Positions 1 through 7,330 of a DNA stretch of 23,099 nucleotides are shown piece after piece. Position 1 is the first letter of the stretch, and each line of letters starts with the position of its first letter. Position numbers and translations under genes: made by a program. Origin of the DNA: an uncultured Oscillospiraceae bacterium (GTDB lineage Bacteria > Bacillota_A > Clostridia > Oscillospirales > Oscillospiraceae); the NCBI GenBank assembly GCA_900757695.1, contig CAAEOU010000368.1:1-23099 (forward strand), read 5' to 3'. The notes beneath the pieces were generated by a model, which saw nothing but the letters and a program-made list of their open reading frames with translations, was not told where the DNA came from and made no database searches.

Positions 1-1
1 C

Positions 2-1183
2 ATCAAGCAGTCCGGGCGACAATTAAAGACACCAGAGTCTGTAACAGCAAAAACGCCCTTGAATGGCAGCTACCCCGCCAAATCTGCTGCAAAGCAAACC
101 GACAAAGCTACCAAGAAAGGTACCGCGAAGCTGGCTAAAGCGGCAGAAAAGGCCGCCGTATCTGCAATCAAAACCATCGGTGCTCTGCTGGGCGGTAGTG
201 CGGGATTGGTGGCTGTGCTTCTGGTGGTGATCGTCCTTGCGGCTGGACTGCTGCTGTCTCCGCTGGGAATCTTCTTTGCCGGGGATGCAGACGGCGAGAT
301 TACGCTCCAGCAGGTGATGTCTGAACTGAATACGGCATTCTCTGACCGCATCACGGAAATTGAAAATGCCAATGCCCACGACGATCTCCGGCAGGATGGT
401 CAGCGCCCCTTGTGGAAGGACATTCTGACCATCTACGCCGTGAAAACCACCACTGATCCGGAGAACCCGCTGGATTCCGTCAGCATGGACGAAGAACACG
501 CCGAGGTGCTGCGAACGATTTTCTGGGACATGACGGTGATCGAGTTTGCTACGGAAATCTACACGGAGGAAATAACTGTGCTGGTGCCCACTGAGGATAG
601 TACAGACGAGGACGGCATGGTGGAGGAAACTCAGACCGTGGAACGAACCCGGCTGGTAATCTCCATCTCCGGAAAGACTGCCCAGCAGATGGCGGAGGAA
701 TACGGCTTCGACGAAAAGCAGCTCGGCTATGTCACCGAGCTGCTTTCTGAGGAATATTCGGATTTGTGGGTCAGCCTGTCCATACCGAGTGGCGGCAGTG
801 ACGATATTGTCGCTGTGGCGCTGAGCCAGGTGGGCAATGTGGGCGGACAGACCTATTGGAGCTGGTACGGATTTTCAAGTCGGGTGGAATGGTGCGCCTG
901 TTTTGTGAGTTGGTGCGCCGACCAATGCGGTTATATTGAATCCGGCGTTATGCCCAAGCATTCTTACTGTCCCACCAGCGTGGAATGGTTCCGCTCCAGA
1001 GGCCAGTGGCAGGATCGAAACAGCATTCCGGCTCCAGGTGCGATCATTTATTTCGATTGGGGCGGCGATGGCATAGCTGACCATGTAGGGATTGTAGAGT
1101 CCTGTGACGGCAGTACCGTCTACACCATCGAGGGAAATGCCAATAATGCGTGTAAACAGCTCAGTTATGCCGTGGGGGATTGA
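2..1183 (+). CDS. CD1108-family mobile element protein, CHAP domain (5' partial)
   Basis: The frame is open from base 2, so the true start lies left of the window; an internal TTG near 59 is not a credible start. The visible part begins with a Lys/Ala/Thr-rich basic stretch, then a membrane segment (about residues 60-90 of the visible part, rich in L/V/A/G), a middle domain, and a C-terminal CHAP/NlpC-like amidase domain from about base 805. The CHAP nucleophile is in the WCACFVSWCAD motif (about 893-925) and the histidine in DHVGIVES (about 1078-1101). This architecture is typical of peptidoglycan hydrolases that accompany type IV transfer genes of Clostridia ICEs, where they locally open the wall for the conjugation channel. 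It ends at TGA 1181-1183. The same frame continues as RILGYGVLVD to TAA 1214-1216, and ILGYG resembles the usual family tail, so the stop looks premature by about ten residues. Family confidence is high; activity is not shown. Confidence 0.85.
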   Translation: MKQSGRQLKTPESVTAKTPLNGSYPAKSAAKQTDKATKKGTAKLAKAAEKAAVSAIKTIGALLGGSAGLVAVLLVVIVLAAGLLLSPLGIFFAGDADGEITLQQVMSELNTAFSDRITEIENANAHDDLRQDGQRPLWKDILTIYAVKTTTDPENPLDSVSMDEEHAEVLRTIFWDMTVIEFATEIYTEEITVLVPTEDSTDEDGMVEETQTVERTRLVISISGKTAQQMAEEYGFDEKQLGYVTELLSEEYSDLWVSLSIPSGGSDDIVAVALSQVGNVGGQTYWSWYGFSSRVEWCACFVSWCADQCGYIESGVMPKHSYCPTSVEWFRSRGQWQDRNSIPAPGAIIYFDWGGDGIADHVGIVESCDGSTVYTIEGNANNACKQLSYAVGD

Positions 1184-1298
1184 AGAATACTGGGGTATGG
1201 GGTCCTTGTGGATTAAGAGATTTGGGTTTACCATATTTGCTTGGAAAATAACAAGCGACTCTAGAACACACAGCCACTCTGCCCTAGTATGCTACGCC

Positions 1299-1829
1299 CT
1301 ATGTTTCTTTGCATATATGCTCTCGTAAGTAAATTACATCATTCTGATCGTACGGATTTGCATAGCCATAACTCCACTGCCCTTTACCACTGTCATACTT
1401 GCTATATACCGCTATCTTAGTATTTGTGTAAGGGTCCATGACGCTGATAAACCCACTGACCATATTAATTCCATAGATAACAACGGCGTGAGTTACATTT
1501 CCTTGGAACTGGGCATAAATCGGATAACCATCACTAATATTTGTATTCATACGACTTTCCGACGGTTTTGCCGGATAGTGAGTGTATGTGACACTATAGA
1601 TGTTTTTCAATGCATCACGAGCCTCACTACAATATGCAGGTTGTTGATAGTTCGACCCCTTGTATGCTTTTGCAACATCCACAGCAGACTTACTGGTTCC
1701 TGTCAATGCTTGTCCAATACAGGCTACAGATGCCGCCCAGCACAAATTTTTGTATGTACTAGGATACTGAGATTTTAATGGAACCGAGACATATACATAA
1801 TTTGAATTTGTCGATCTAGTTGTAGACAT
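1299..1829 (-). CDS. Papain-like cysteine protease catalytic domain
   Basis: This 176-residue stretch carries the complete catalytic set of a short papain-fold peptidase: oxyanion-hole Gln in LKSQYPST, Cys in NLCWAASVA, His in NVTHAVVIYG, and a downstream MDPYTN that can supply the Asp/Asn. ATG 1829-1827 has no convincing ribosome site (tctggg just upstream) and the product has no signal peptide. Independent translation would therefore give little, cytoplasmic protein. It is best read as the distal part of the precursor starting at 2420. A more distant alternative is the C39 peptidase group, but the NLCWAA motif and lack of a transporter fit a papain-like secreted enzyme better. Confidence 0.75.
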   Translation of the reverse strand: MSTTRSTNSNYVYVSVPLKSQYPSTYKNLCWAASVACIGQALTGTSKSAVDVAKAYKGSNYQQPAYCSEARDALKNIYSVTYTHYPAKPSESRMNTNISDGYPIYAQFQGNVTHAVVIYGINMVSGFISVMDPYTNTKIAVYSKYDSGKGQWSYGYANPYDQNDVIYLREHICKET

Positions 1830-1847
1830 CCCAGAACAATTAAGCGC

Positions 1848-2420
1848 CTAGAGATTCATCCCTAATGCTACTGGGCATACTTCTAGATTATCTTGAGTTG
1901 CAGAATACTTCTCCTCGAACTGATTATCCAAAATAGGACTCAATAGGCTTTTTTGCCCATTATGTACAATACTAAATCCATCAGAATCGTATATGAAGTA
2001 AACCGCATCCGATATTCTTACGCCAGCTGCATTTACATCATCAGCTATATTACGATAAATCTGAGCAGAAATATCTCCATACGTACTATCCGAAACTACA
2101 GCGATTGCAACCAACTCTGATTGAATAAACAGGGGATACATTCTGAATGAGTTTAACTGCACAGTATTGTCTTTATATTCATAGACAGGGATGTTGGTTC
2201 CGATAGTCAATCTTGAAAAATCCAAATCTCCAAAGCCGAAATCCTCCGCTGCATCTAAAATACTGCTGACTCCCTTTTCAATAGCAGCCAAGTCATCATT
2301 CGAAATGTTAACCTGAGTTTCTGGGCTAATCTCAGCCGCATAGCACAGCGTATTTGAACCCGAAAAAAACAAAACCGCAGTTAAAAGTATGGCGATTGCT
2401 TTATGCAAAGGCTTAAACAT
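1848..2420 (-). CDS. Signal peptide and propeptide half of the papain-like protease
   Basis: This 190-residue product has an N-terminal signal peptide of about 28 residues, with a Lys-containing n-region, the hydrophobic core AIAILLTAVLFF and a likely cleavage after CYAAE or nearby. An acidic domain follows whose middle (PVYEYKDN, YPLFIQSELVAIAVVSD, DAVYFIYDSDGFSIVHNG) looks like the prodomain of secreted papain-like proteases. Such prodomains keep the enzyme latent and assist folding. Translation ends at TAG 1850-1848, before any catalytic residue. Alone it could be a secreted inhibitor-like propeptide, but the in-frame continuation into the protease domain makes a broken precursor more likely. 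Confidence 0.7.
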   Translation of the reverse strand: MFKPLHKAIAILLTAVLFFSGSNTLCYAAEISPETQVNISNDDLAAIEKGVSSILDAAEDFGFGDLDFSRLTIGTNIPVYEYKDNTVQLNSFRMYPLFIQSELVAIAVVSDSTYGDISAQIYRNIADDVNAAGVRISDAVYFIYDSDGFSIVHNGQKSLLSPILDNQFEEKYSATQDNLEVCPVALGMNL

Positions 2421-2470
2421 ACAACAACATCCTTTCTTTCAGTAAAATAATTTGTCGTGGAGACAAGCGG

Positions 2471-3721
2471 TTATTTCATGCAAACTAATGCTCCGATAAA
2501 TAGAGGAATTTTACTCTGGCAATCAAATATCACATAGATAAATGGCCTAGTAAAATCAAGATACTTCATATCTAGGCTTAAACTACCTGCCGGAATTTCA
2601 ACTGCAGTAGCCGTGCCGGCCTTCGCTCCATCCGGTCCAATATCTAAAAACGCTTTTTGCTGTACACTTCCAATAAAAAGCGAATTACCTTGATATGCGC
2701 CTAATGCCGAAAAGTCACTTAATGCGGGATTAAATGCATTAACCATACCCATGCTTTGAAGCGTATTAGAAAAATCCCTATCTACACAGGCCGTATACTC
2801 TGGCATTGTTACAAATACGTTTTCCCACTCTGCGTTTTCTAGTAATTCCAATAAATGCGCTCCGCTGAGGGACATAATGTAATCTTTGATTGAAATACCT
2901 TCTTGGGGCAATAATGCCGCAAACGCATAGTTATCTCCTGCGAAATGTTTGATGAAACCTTGTGCGTAATCGTCCTCCATATACTGATATTCAGTAGCTT
3001 TCATAACCTGAACGCTTTCCTCACTACCATCTTCTGTGGTGAATGTACCAGTTTCGATTTGCTCAGGAACATACTGATATGCCCATTCTGCCTCGAAATA
3101 TAGTGCATTTACAAGATACATAACAGTATTTTCCGAAAATTTAGCTGGGAAGTTATTTACTTTTCCGTGCGTTTTTTCCGCAACATACTGACTAATATCC
3201 GTAGCTGTTTGTTGATTGAATGGTGCTTCATAAACTCCTGCATTATACCACAAATGATTTGCCTCTAAAAAATCAGTTTCAACGGAAACACCGGGTTTCA
3301 ACCACATTCCATTTGCGATACTTATTTGACAGGGTTCCGTCTCAGATAGCGTTTTTTGATATGCAAATAGCTGTTGATTCAACTCTGTAACAGATAATCC
3401 AAAGACATCCTCCATTTGTAATTGCGTTGATCCAGCGGCACCATTGGATGACATGCCCAGAGAAAATAACATCGAGATTGGGGAGATTAGTGCATTGTCA
3501 CCTTTAGCGTAGCTAGACTGAAACAGGCGAATTGCAAAGTCCATAATTTCAGCATTTCTATTATTTGAGGGTGCTTCGGCACTTGTCACTGCATCAGGTA
3601 CTTGATACGCCTGCATTAGATCTTTGCTCGTTACGTTACTGCAATCACAACCTGATAACATTGCCATACATATGCACAAAATTAACGAACAAACTTTGTG
3701 TGCATATTTAGAAATTCGCAT
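2471..3721 (-). CDS. Serpin family protein, membrane-anchored lipoprotein
   Basis: The 416-residue product starts at ATG 3721, chosen because AAAGGAG lies five bases upstream and a lipoprotein signal (MRISKYAHKVCSLILCICM..., lipobox LSGC) follows at once. In-frame codons upstream of 3721 lack this support. Serpin hallmarks are NALISPISMLFSLGMSSNGAAGST near the N-terminus, the breach/shutter motif VMYLVNALYFEAEW, and a C-terminal reactive-centre hinge DGAKAGTATAVE (about residues 363-375) followed by the loop IPAGSLSL and TRPFIYVIFD. Small hinge residues (A-x-A-G-T-A-T-A) indicate an inhibitory serpin. The scissile bond lies near AGSLS; P1 is Gly or Ser depending on which side the loop is aligned from, so it is not trypsin-directed. 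The protein should sit on the outer face of the membrane. It lies 50 bp upstream of the papain-like protease, so co-transcription is likely. Serpins of gut bacteria are known to inhibit host or microbial proteases; the target here is inferred, not shown. Confidence 0.93.
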   Translation of the reverse strand: MRISKYAHKVCSLILCICMAMLSGCDCSNVTSKDLMQAYQVPDAVTSAEAPSNNRNAEIMDFAIRLFQSSYAKGDNALISPISMLFSLGMSSNGAAGSTQLQMEDVFGLSVTELNQQLFAYQKTLSETEPCQISIANGMWLKPGVSVETDFLEANHLWYNAGVYEAPFNQQTATDISQYVAEKTHGKVNNFPAKFSENTVMYLVNALYFEAEWAYQYVPEQIETGTFTTEDGSEESVQVMKATEYQYMEDDYAQGFIKHFAGDNYAFAALLPQEGISIKDYIMSLSGAHLLELLENAEWENVFVTMPEYTACVDRDFSNTLQSMGMVNAFNPALSDFSALGAYQGNSLFIGSVQQKAFLDIGPDGAKAGTATAVEIPAGSLSLDMKYLDFTRPFIYVIFDCQSKIPLFIGALVCMK

Positions 3722-4049
3722 ACGGTCTCCTTTAATCGTATAGTTAATTCTGTAAAGGATAGATCTCAACTCTATAGGCATCGAACATTTTCCCTTAAAC
3801 TAATAGGTGTACAGAAAGGTCACAGTCTTGATTCCTATTGGAGAGTCAAAGAATTATTCCAGTGGCATTACATTGCGGTATAGTGTTGTTTTTCGTCAAT
3901 ACGCGAAAACCGTGTCACTGATTTTCAGGAGCAATCTCTTACCTCGTCGTAATGTTCCCAGCTTCATCATGTGGTAATTTTATGGTCAACGACAGTTTCT
4001 ACCAAGTCATAGTCCCCCTCTCCTTGTCAACAGAAACATGATCCAAATA
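3722..4049. other. Intergenic region between the serpin and the solute-binding lipoprotein
   Basis: About 330 bp without a convincing gene. A possible minus-strand promoter for the serpin reads TTGAGA, 17 bases, TAACTA, within about 3733-3770. A short minus-strand stretch near 3960-4025 encodes a protein-like string (DYDLVETVVDHKITT) ended by two stops. It could be a relic but matches nothing I recognise. No terminator was seen behind the upstream lipoprotein gene. Confidence 0.4.
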
Positions 4050-6062
4050 TCACTGCTGCTCCCCTACATAAATCCGCACTCGGTTTGTAATCACTTCTGC
4101 TGTTGCCTGTGGTGTTTTCTCTCCAGCAAAGCATGGTGCAGCTTCCTCTTGGATAATCGCTAAAATAGGAGAAGCGTAGCCAAGTGCCTGACAGTTTACT
4201 TGGCTCACCAGTCGGTCCAGCAAGGGAGCATCTGTTGCCCGACGCACTGGGATTCCGCTATCCTCGCTTCCACTCATCAACAGATAGCGAAGAAACACCC
4301 ATGTCTCTGCTCGCTTCGTGCTGGTAGATAATATTCCATAGCTGCGATTCCGAGTAAAAGACAGTCCCGCTCCAGTTGGATATCCCCAGAAATCAAGTTC
4401 TGAGGTCTGCCACAATGCTTTTCCCTGATCCTCCAACCCGTATGCTGCCGGAAGGCTACTGAGATTCAGCCATTGAAACGGCAGATCGGCACCGGATATT
4501 TCAAAATCCACTTGCTCAAAATCTGCTGGAAAGCCTGTACACAAGCTGAGAATCTCCGCCAAATTCTCCTGTCCGTCCGGAGATAGCATCCCATTCTGGT
4601 CAAAGTCTGCCACAGAGCAGAGCCATGTAACTGCATTTTCTCGCACGGTTGTCTCATAGAATCGACTATTCTCAATTCCCTGACGGAACTCGGCTAAACT
4701 TAGCGCCTGTTCATCCCCATATGTTTCTTGTGGACCATAGAGTCCCTGAATGGTGAATCCGGTCATCAGCGTGTATAATCCGTCATTCTGGCGGGTCATA
4801 TCCCAAAGTTTTGTATAAAACGCCTCGCTTCCCAGATCCTTGTCACCGTTCAGATAGGAATCCAGATTCAGAAACACCCCATTTTTCTCATACCGTGTTG
4901 CATCCAGCTCATCAATTTGCAGCAAATCCAAATCCTCCCCGGAAGCAATGGCCAGATTGAGCTCATTTTGGTCCTCAAATGTTACCGTCTCAATTTGGTA
5001 TTCTGGGTACGCAGACTGAAAGTCTAGGATTTCCTGCACTGGCAGCTCAAAGGGCTCAAGCACCCCGACTCGCAGGGTAATAGCATCTTCGCTCCTTTCC
5101 CTTGGAGAAAGCTCCCATGTCTTCTGGCTGCTCCATAAAAGGACTTGGTTGGCCGTCAAGAAGTTGCCGCCGACTACCGCCGCTCCATTGACGCCCCAAT
5201 TCACCCACTTTGCAGTCAGGGTTAAATTCTGGTTTGTCGGATCATAGGTATATAGTTCATTGTCTGTAGAGAGGTACAAGCAATTTCCCGTACCAGATAA
5301 AAGCCTAGTTCGTCCCATAGAGAAGCTGTCAAGCTGCTCTACTCCACTATCCCCTAGCGCATACACGCACACCCGTGTTTCGTCGGTCGTCCTCTGATTG
5401 GAAAGCATCAAGATTGTCCCGTCTACGTTTTTTGCTAGGGCGAATACATCCTCTGTATCTGTGGGAGCCGTCACAGGCACACCAGTACCGTCAGCATTCA
5501 GGTGGATCACCTGCGTATTCTCCAGATATGTAGATTCAAAGGCCGGGTTCTCCACCACATCGCCAACCAAAAGATAGAAATCCTCTTGCACACCGGGCAT
5601 AAGGTCCAGAACCCCTTGACTGCATGCCCAAGTAGTCAGCAACACTGTAGAGCCTTGTGCATCCAGGCGATATATTCGCACAGTTTCACCATCGCTGCTT
5701 GCCAGATAAGTAATCTCATCTTGCGTTTCCAGTGCCTCGAAGGAACCTGCCTCTGCGCAGGAAACAGACACCTCCGGCTCCATCTCGCCGTTCGGATGGA
5801 ATCCGACGACCTTGCAGCTATCGTTTCCTCGAAGCAAAACATGAAGACCATCTTGGCTGGCATCCGCCACCTGCTCCTGCCACCCCTGATAATCTGTGCG
5901 GGAAAAGTTCTGTCCAGCATACTCCTCGTTCATGGATTCTGCGCTCACATTTGATTGCAATGAGGCGGTTTTACTATCTGCATTTTGTGCTCCAGCACAC
6001 CCGGATAACAGCGTAATGATTGCTGTTCCAATTAGGAATTGCGCAACATCTCTACGTTTCAT
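4050..6062 (-). CDS. Extracellular solute-binding-like lipoprotein
   Basis: The 670-residue product starts at ATG 6062, which is preceded by TGGGGAGGT with ideal spacing and followed by the lipoprotein signal MKRRDVAQFLIGTAIITLLSGC. The 20 or so upstream in-frame codons overlap a hairpin and are excluded. After a Ser/Ala-rich linker, the first half (to about residue 325) has repeated beta-strand-like blocks such as DGTILMLSNQ and GTGNCLYLSTDNELYTYD, compatible with a beta-propeller. From about residue 330 it resembles a family 1 solute-binding protein: RVGVLEPFELPVQEILDFQ, YPEYQIETVTFED, ASGEDLDLLQIDE, FLNLDSYL, and a late block SELDFWGYPTGAGLSF. No ABC permease or ATPase is present, so it may act as a surface sensor or as an orphan binding protein. 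It shares the strand with the other exported cargo proteins. The exact ligand is unknown. Confidence 0.8.
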   Translation of the reverse strand: MKRRDVAQFLIGTAIITLLSGCAGAQNADSKTASLQSNVSAESMNEEYAGQNFSRTDYQGWQEQVADASQDGLHVLLRGNDSCKVVGFHPNGEMEPEVSVSCAEAGSFEALETQDEITYLASSDGETVRIYRLDAQGSTVLLTTWACSQGVLDLMPGVQEDFYLLVGDVVENPAFESTYLENTQVIHLNADGTGVPVTAPTDTEDVFALAKNVDGTILMLSNQRTTDETRVCVYALGDSGVEQLDSFSMGRTRLLSGTGNCLYLSTDNELYTYDPTNQNLTLTAKWVNWGVNGAAVVGGNFLTANQVLLWSSQKTWELSPRERSEDAITLRVGVLEPFELPVQEILDFQSAYPEYQIETVTFEDQNELNLAIASGEDLDLLQIDELDATRYEKNGVFLNLDSYLNGDKDLGSEAFYTKLWDMTRQNDGLYTLMTGFTIQGLYGPQETYGDEQALSLAEFRQGIENSRFYETTVRENAVTWLCSVADFDQNGMLSPDGQENLAEILSLCTGFPADFEQVDFEISGADLPFQWLNLSSLPAAYGLEDQGKALWQTSELDFWGYPTGAGLSFTRNRSYGILSTSTKRAETWVFLRYLLMSGSEDSGIPVRRATDAPLLDRLVSQVNCQALGYASPILAIIQEEAAPCFAGEKTPQATAEVITNRVRIYVGEQQ

Positions 6063-6065
6063 TTC

Positions 6066-6106
6066 GTACCTCCCCAGAGAACCTCCCCTTGTCGGGGAGG
6101 CTCTTT
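6066..6106 (-). promoter_or_regulatory. Hairpin upstream of the lipoprotein start with duplicated ribosome-site sequence
   Basis: On the minus strand the leader contains CCTCCCC (6088-6082 of the complement side), a short loop and GGGGAGGT, flanked by pairing AGAG and CTCT. A second GGGGAGGT follows immediately and is the ribosome site of the ATG at 6062. The single CCTCCCC or its neighbours could in principle pair with either GGGGAGG copy, giving two exclusive structures. No U-run follows, so it is not a simple terminator. Regulatory use is inference. Confidence 0.5.
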
Positions 6107-6121
6107 GTGCAAGTTTCCAAA

Positions 6122-6467
6122 TCAATAACTGTAGCCTTGGAATGTAAAGTAGCTAACGTCTGCCCAACCAGAAAGGCTTCCATTTACCACAAATATAGTT
6201 GCCTGAAGCACTCGTCGCATCTACGGTTGTACCCTTATAAATGTAACCATATAGCGTGCCACTGCCTTTTCCAGACCATACTTTTGCGGTCTGCTTGCAG
6301 TAATACCACGCATGCACAGCTCTTGCACTCCCTGCTGTTGTTGCTGCCGCCTGACTAAGCGTAGTCTGTGGATTGGGGCTTAAATCCATTGCCGAAGCAG
6401 AAGCCGGAATCGCTGTCACACAGATTGTAGCCACGCACAGCAGCATTGCAATAAACCTTCTTTTCAT
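6122..6467 (-). pseudogene. Small secreted SH3-like protein, C-terminal frameshift
   Basis: ATG 6467 has AGGAG seven to nine bases upstream and opens a signal peptide (MKRRFIAMLLCVATICVTA, cleavage near ASASA). The mature part holds one bacterial SH3-like unit: CKQTAKVWSGKGSGTLYGYIYKG then ATSASGNYICGKWK. As written the frame continues PFWLGRR and stops at 6153. Removing one base in the run CCTTTC near 6170-6180 instead gives LSGWADVSYFTFQGYSY and TGA at 6124-6122. That is exactly the Gly-Trp ending expected of an SH3b domain, so a one-base insertion is likely. SH3b units bind wall peptides or other ligands. A two-domain secreted protein of this size near an agr system could be one of its outputs. 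If the annotated frame is real, the product is 104 residues ending GRR. Confidence 0.6.
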
Positions 6468-6883
6468 AAAACTTCTCCTTCCTTTTATCAAAGAAATTAT
6501 CTATAATCCGCCCCCGGTTAGATCTGCATCGGAATCCCCCCCTTCCTTTTACCGTCAGCGCAATAAGAACACACACATACCACTCTGCATGCTTTTCTTT
6601 AATCTACTATAAGTGCATATTAGCATGCTTTGTATGACATTTGGGTTAAATGCGGCAGATGCATGATTTCTGCAGTAAGTACAAGGTAAAACACCCCCTG
6701 ACGGTCATACTCTGTCGAAAACATTCGTCATCTGATTGTTTCTGAGCCAGTGCATCTGATATTTCTATTAGTAAAGGATACGCCCGAATTTCTTAAACCA
6801 TAACAAAGCCTGCGCCTTATTCGATTAAGTTCACCGAGCCATGCCATGTATGTAATGGATATATGGGTTCTACAGCACACACA
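6468..6883. other. Non-coding region upstream of the SH3-like gene
   Basis: About 415 bp without a credible gene. It should contain the minus-strand promoter of the exported-protein genes. Candidate AT-rich -10 elements are seen around 6497-6508 and 6600-6625 (complement), but none has a clear -35 partner. GCATGCTTT occurs at 6587-6595 and again at 6623-6631 in the same orientation, with a degenerate copy near 6661. Such spaced direct repeats could be regulator sites; this is unproven. Confidence 0.4.
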
Positions 6884-6925
6884 AGAAAAAAATGACCCCA
6901 ACAGAAGAAATCTGTCGGAGTCATT
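6884..6925 (-). terminator. Intrinsic terminator of the XRE regulator gene
   Basis: On the minus strand AATGACTCCGACAGA pairs with TCTGTTGGGGTCATT across a five-base loop, with a few G-U pairs or mismatches, and is followed by a run of seven T. The stop codon of the XRE gene (6923-6921) lies inside the left arm. The hairpin insulates the XRE transcript from the exported-protein genes further along the strand. Confidence 0.85.
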
Positions 6926-7163
6926 CCATTCCAAATAGCCATGCTGGAGAAACATCAAATATTTCAGCCAATGCACGAATTTCATAATCCGGAATTACAC
7001 GTTTCCCACGTTCAAGCCTGTTTACCGAGTCACGTCCAATGCCCACACCCGCAAGTTGCATCTTTGCCGATAGCTGTTCCTGCGACCAATGCTTCTTGTT
7101 TCTAAGTTCTCGGATTCGCTCGCCGCTAATATTATTCTTCCCTTCAAAGTCGTATATCTTCAT
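6921..7163 (-). CDS. XRE-family helix-turn-helix regulator
   Basis: An 80-residue protein if started at ATG 7163 (MKIYDFEGKN...); a GTG at 7175 adds four residues and cannot be excluded, since the ribosome site is weak for both. The Cro/C1-type HTH spans about residues 12-70: ISGERIRELRNKKHWSQEQLSAKM, then GIGRDSVNRLERGKRVIPDYEIRALAEIFDVSPAWLF. There is no sensor domain. It is divergent from the agr operon, and the intervening region carries an 11-bp inverted repeat overlapping both promoter zones. It therefore probably represses itself and the agr genes. The ligand or antagonist is unknown. Confidence 0.85.
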   Translation of the reverse strand: MKIYDFEGKNNISGERIRELRNKKHWSQEQLSAKMQLAGVGIGRDSVNRLERGKRVIPDYEIRALAEIFDVSPAWLFGME

Positions 7164-7179
7164 AGTCTTCACCACATAA

Positions 7180-7240
7180 TATGCTAAAGTTCAATATTTT
7201 TCTTGACTTTAGCATATTCTCATCAAATAATAGCGCTAAA
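7180..7240. promoter_or_regulatory. Inverted-repeat operator and agr-side promoter
   Basis: TATGCTAAAGT at 7180-7190 and its exact reverse complement ACTTTAGCATA at 7206-7216 form an 11-bp inverted repeat with a 15-bp spacer. A partial third copy, GCTAAAG, lies at 7234-7240. The right arm overlaps a plus-strand TTGACT at 7204-7209, which has TAATAG 18 bases later at 7228-7233. The XRE gene starts only 17 bases from the left arm. The arrangement fits an operator where the XRE protein blocks both divergent transcripts. Confidence 0.65.
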
Positions 7241-7330
7241 GATCAGCACTCATTAAATTTCGATTGACAAAAGGGATGATATGGTATTATGTTAAAAAGC
7301 AAATCAAACACGGTGGTGATTTATAAGACT

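Larger units (their letters stand above)
1299..2420 (-). pseudogene. Secreted papain-like cysteine protease, whole locus, interrupted by one in-frame TAG
   Basis: Two ORFs, 1848-2420 and 1299-1829, lie in the same frame with only TAG (1850-1848) and six sense codons between them. The first encodes a signal peptide (MFKPLHKAIAILLTAVLFFS...) and a propeptide-like domain. The second encodes the catalytic domain: Gln in PLKSQ, nucleophile Cys in NLCWAASVACIG, His in THAVVIYGI, and Asp/Asn candidate in MDPYTNT. Together they match the signal-pro-catalytic layout of papain-like secreted proteases of gut Firmicutes. The start at 2420 is supported by AAAGGATG about eight bases upstream. The gene lies 50 bp downstream of the serpin on the same strand. 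As written, the prodomain is exported without its enzyme, so the locus is a pseudogene, a recoded gene or a sequencing error. The normal stop at 1299 is also TAG, which argues against genome-wide TAG reassignment. Confidence 0.75.

Noticed and set aside
1181..1850. Alternative genetic code or stop-codon recoding explaining both the TGA in the CHAP protein and the TAG in the protease
   Set aside because: Two different stops are involved, and TAG and TGA both end neighbouring genes normally (TAG at 1299 and 19435; TGA at 4050, 8042 and 14842).
3698..3883. Short plus-strand ORF upstream of the serpin
   Set aside because: It covers the serpin start and promoter region, has no ribosome site and no protein-like pattern.
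6551..6705. ACCGTCAG at 6551 and CTGACGGT at 6698 as an operator pair
   Set aside because: An 8-bp inverted repeat about 140 bp apart is easily found by chance and nothing else supports it.
6728..6985. 85-codon minus-strand ORF overlapping the end of the XRE gene
   Set aside because: It runs through the XRE terminator in another frame, and its composition does not resemble a protein family.
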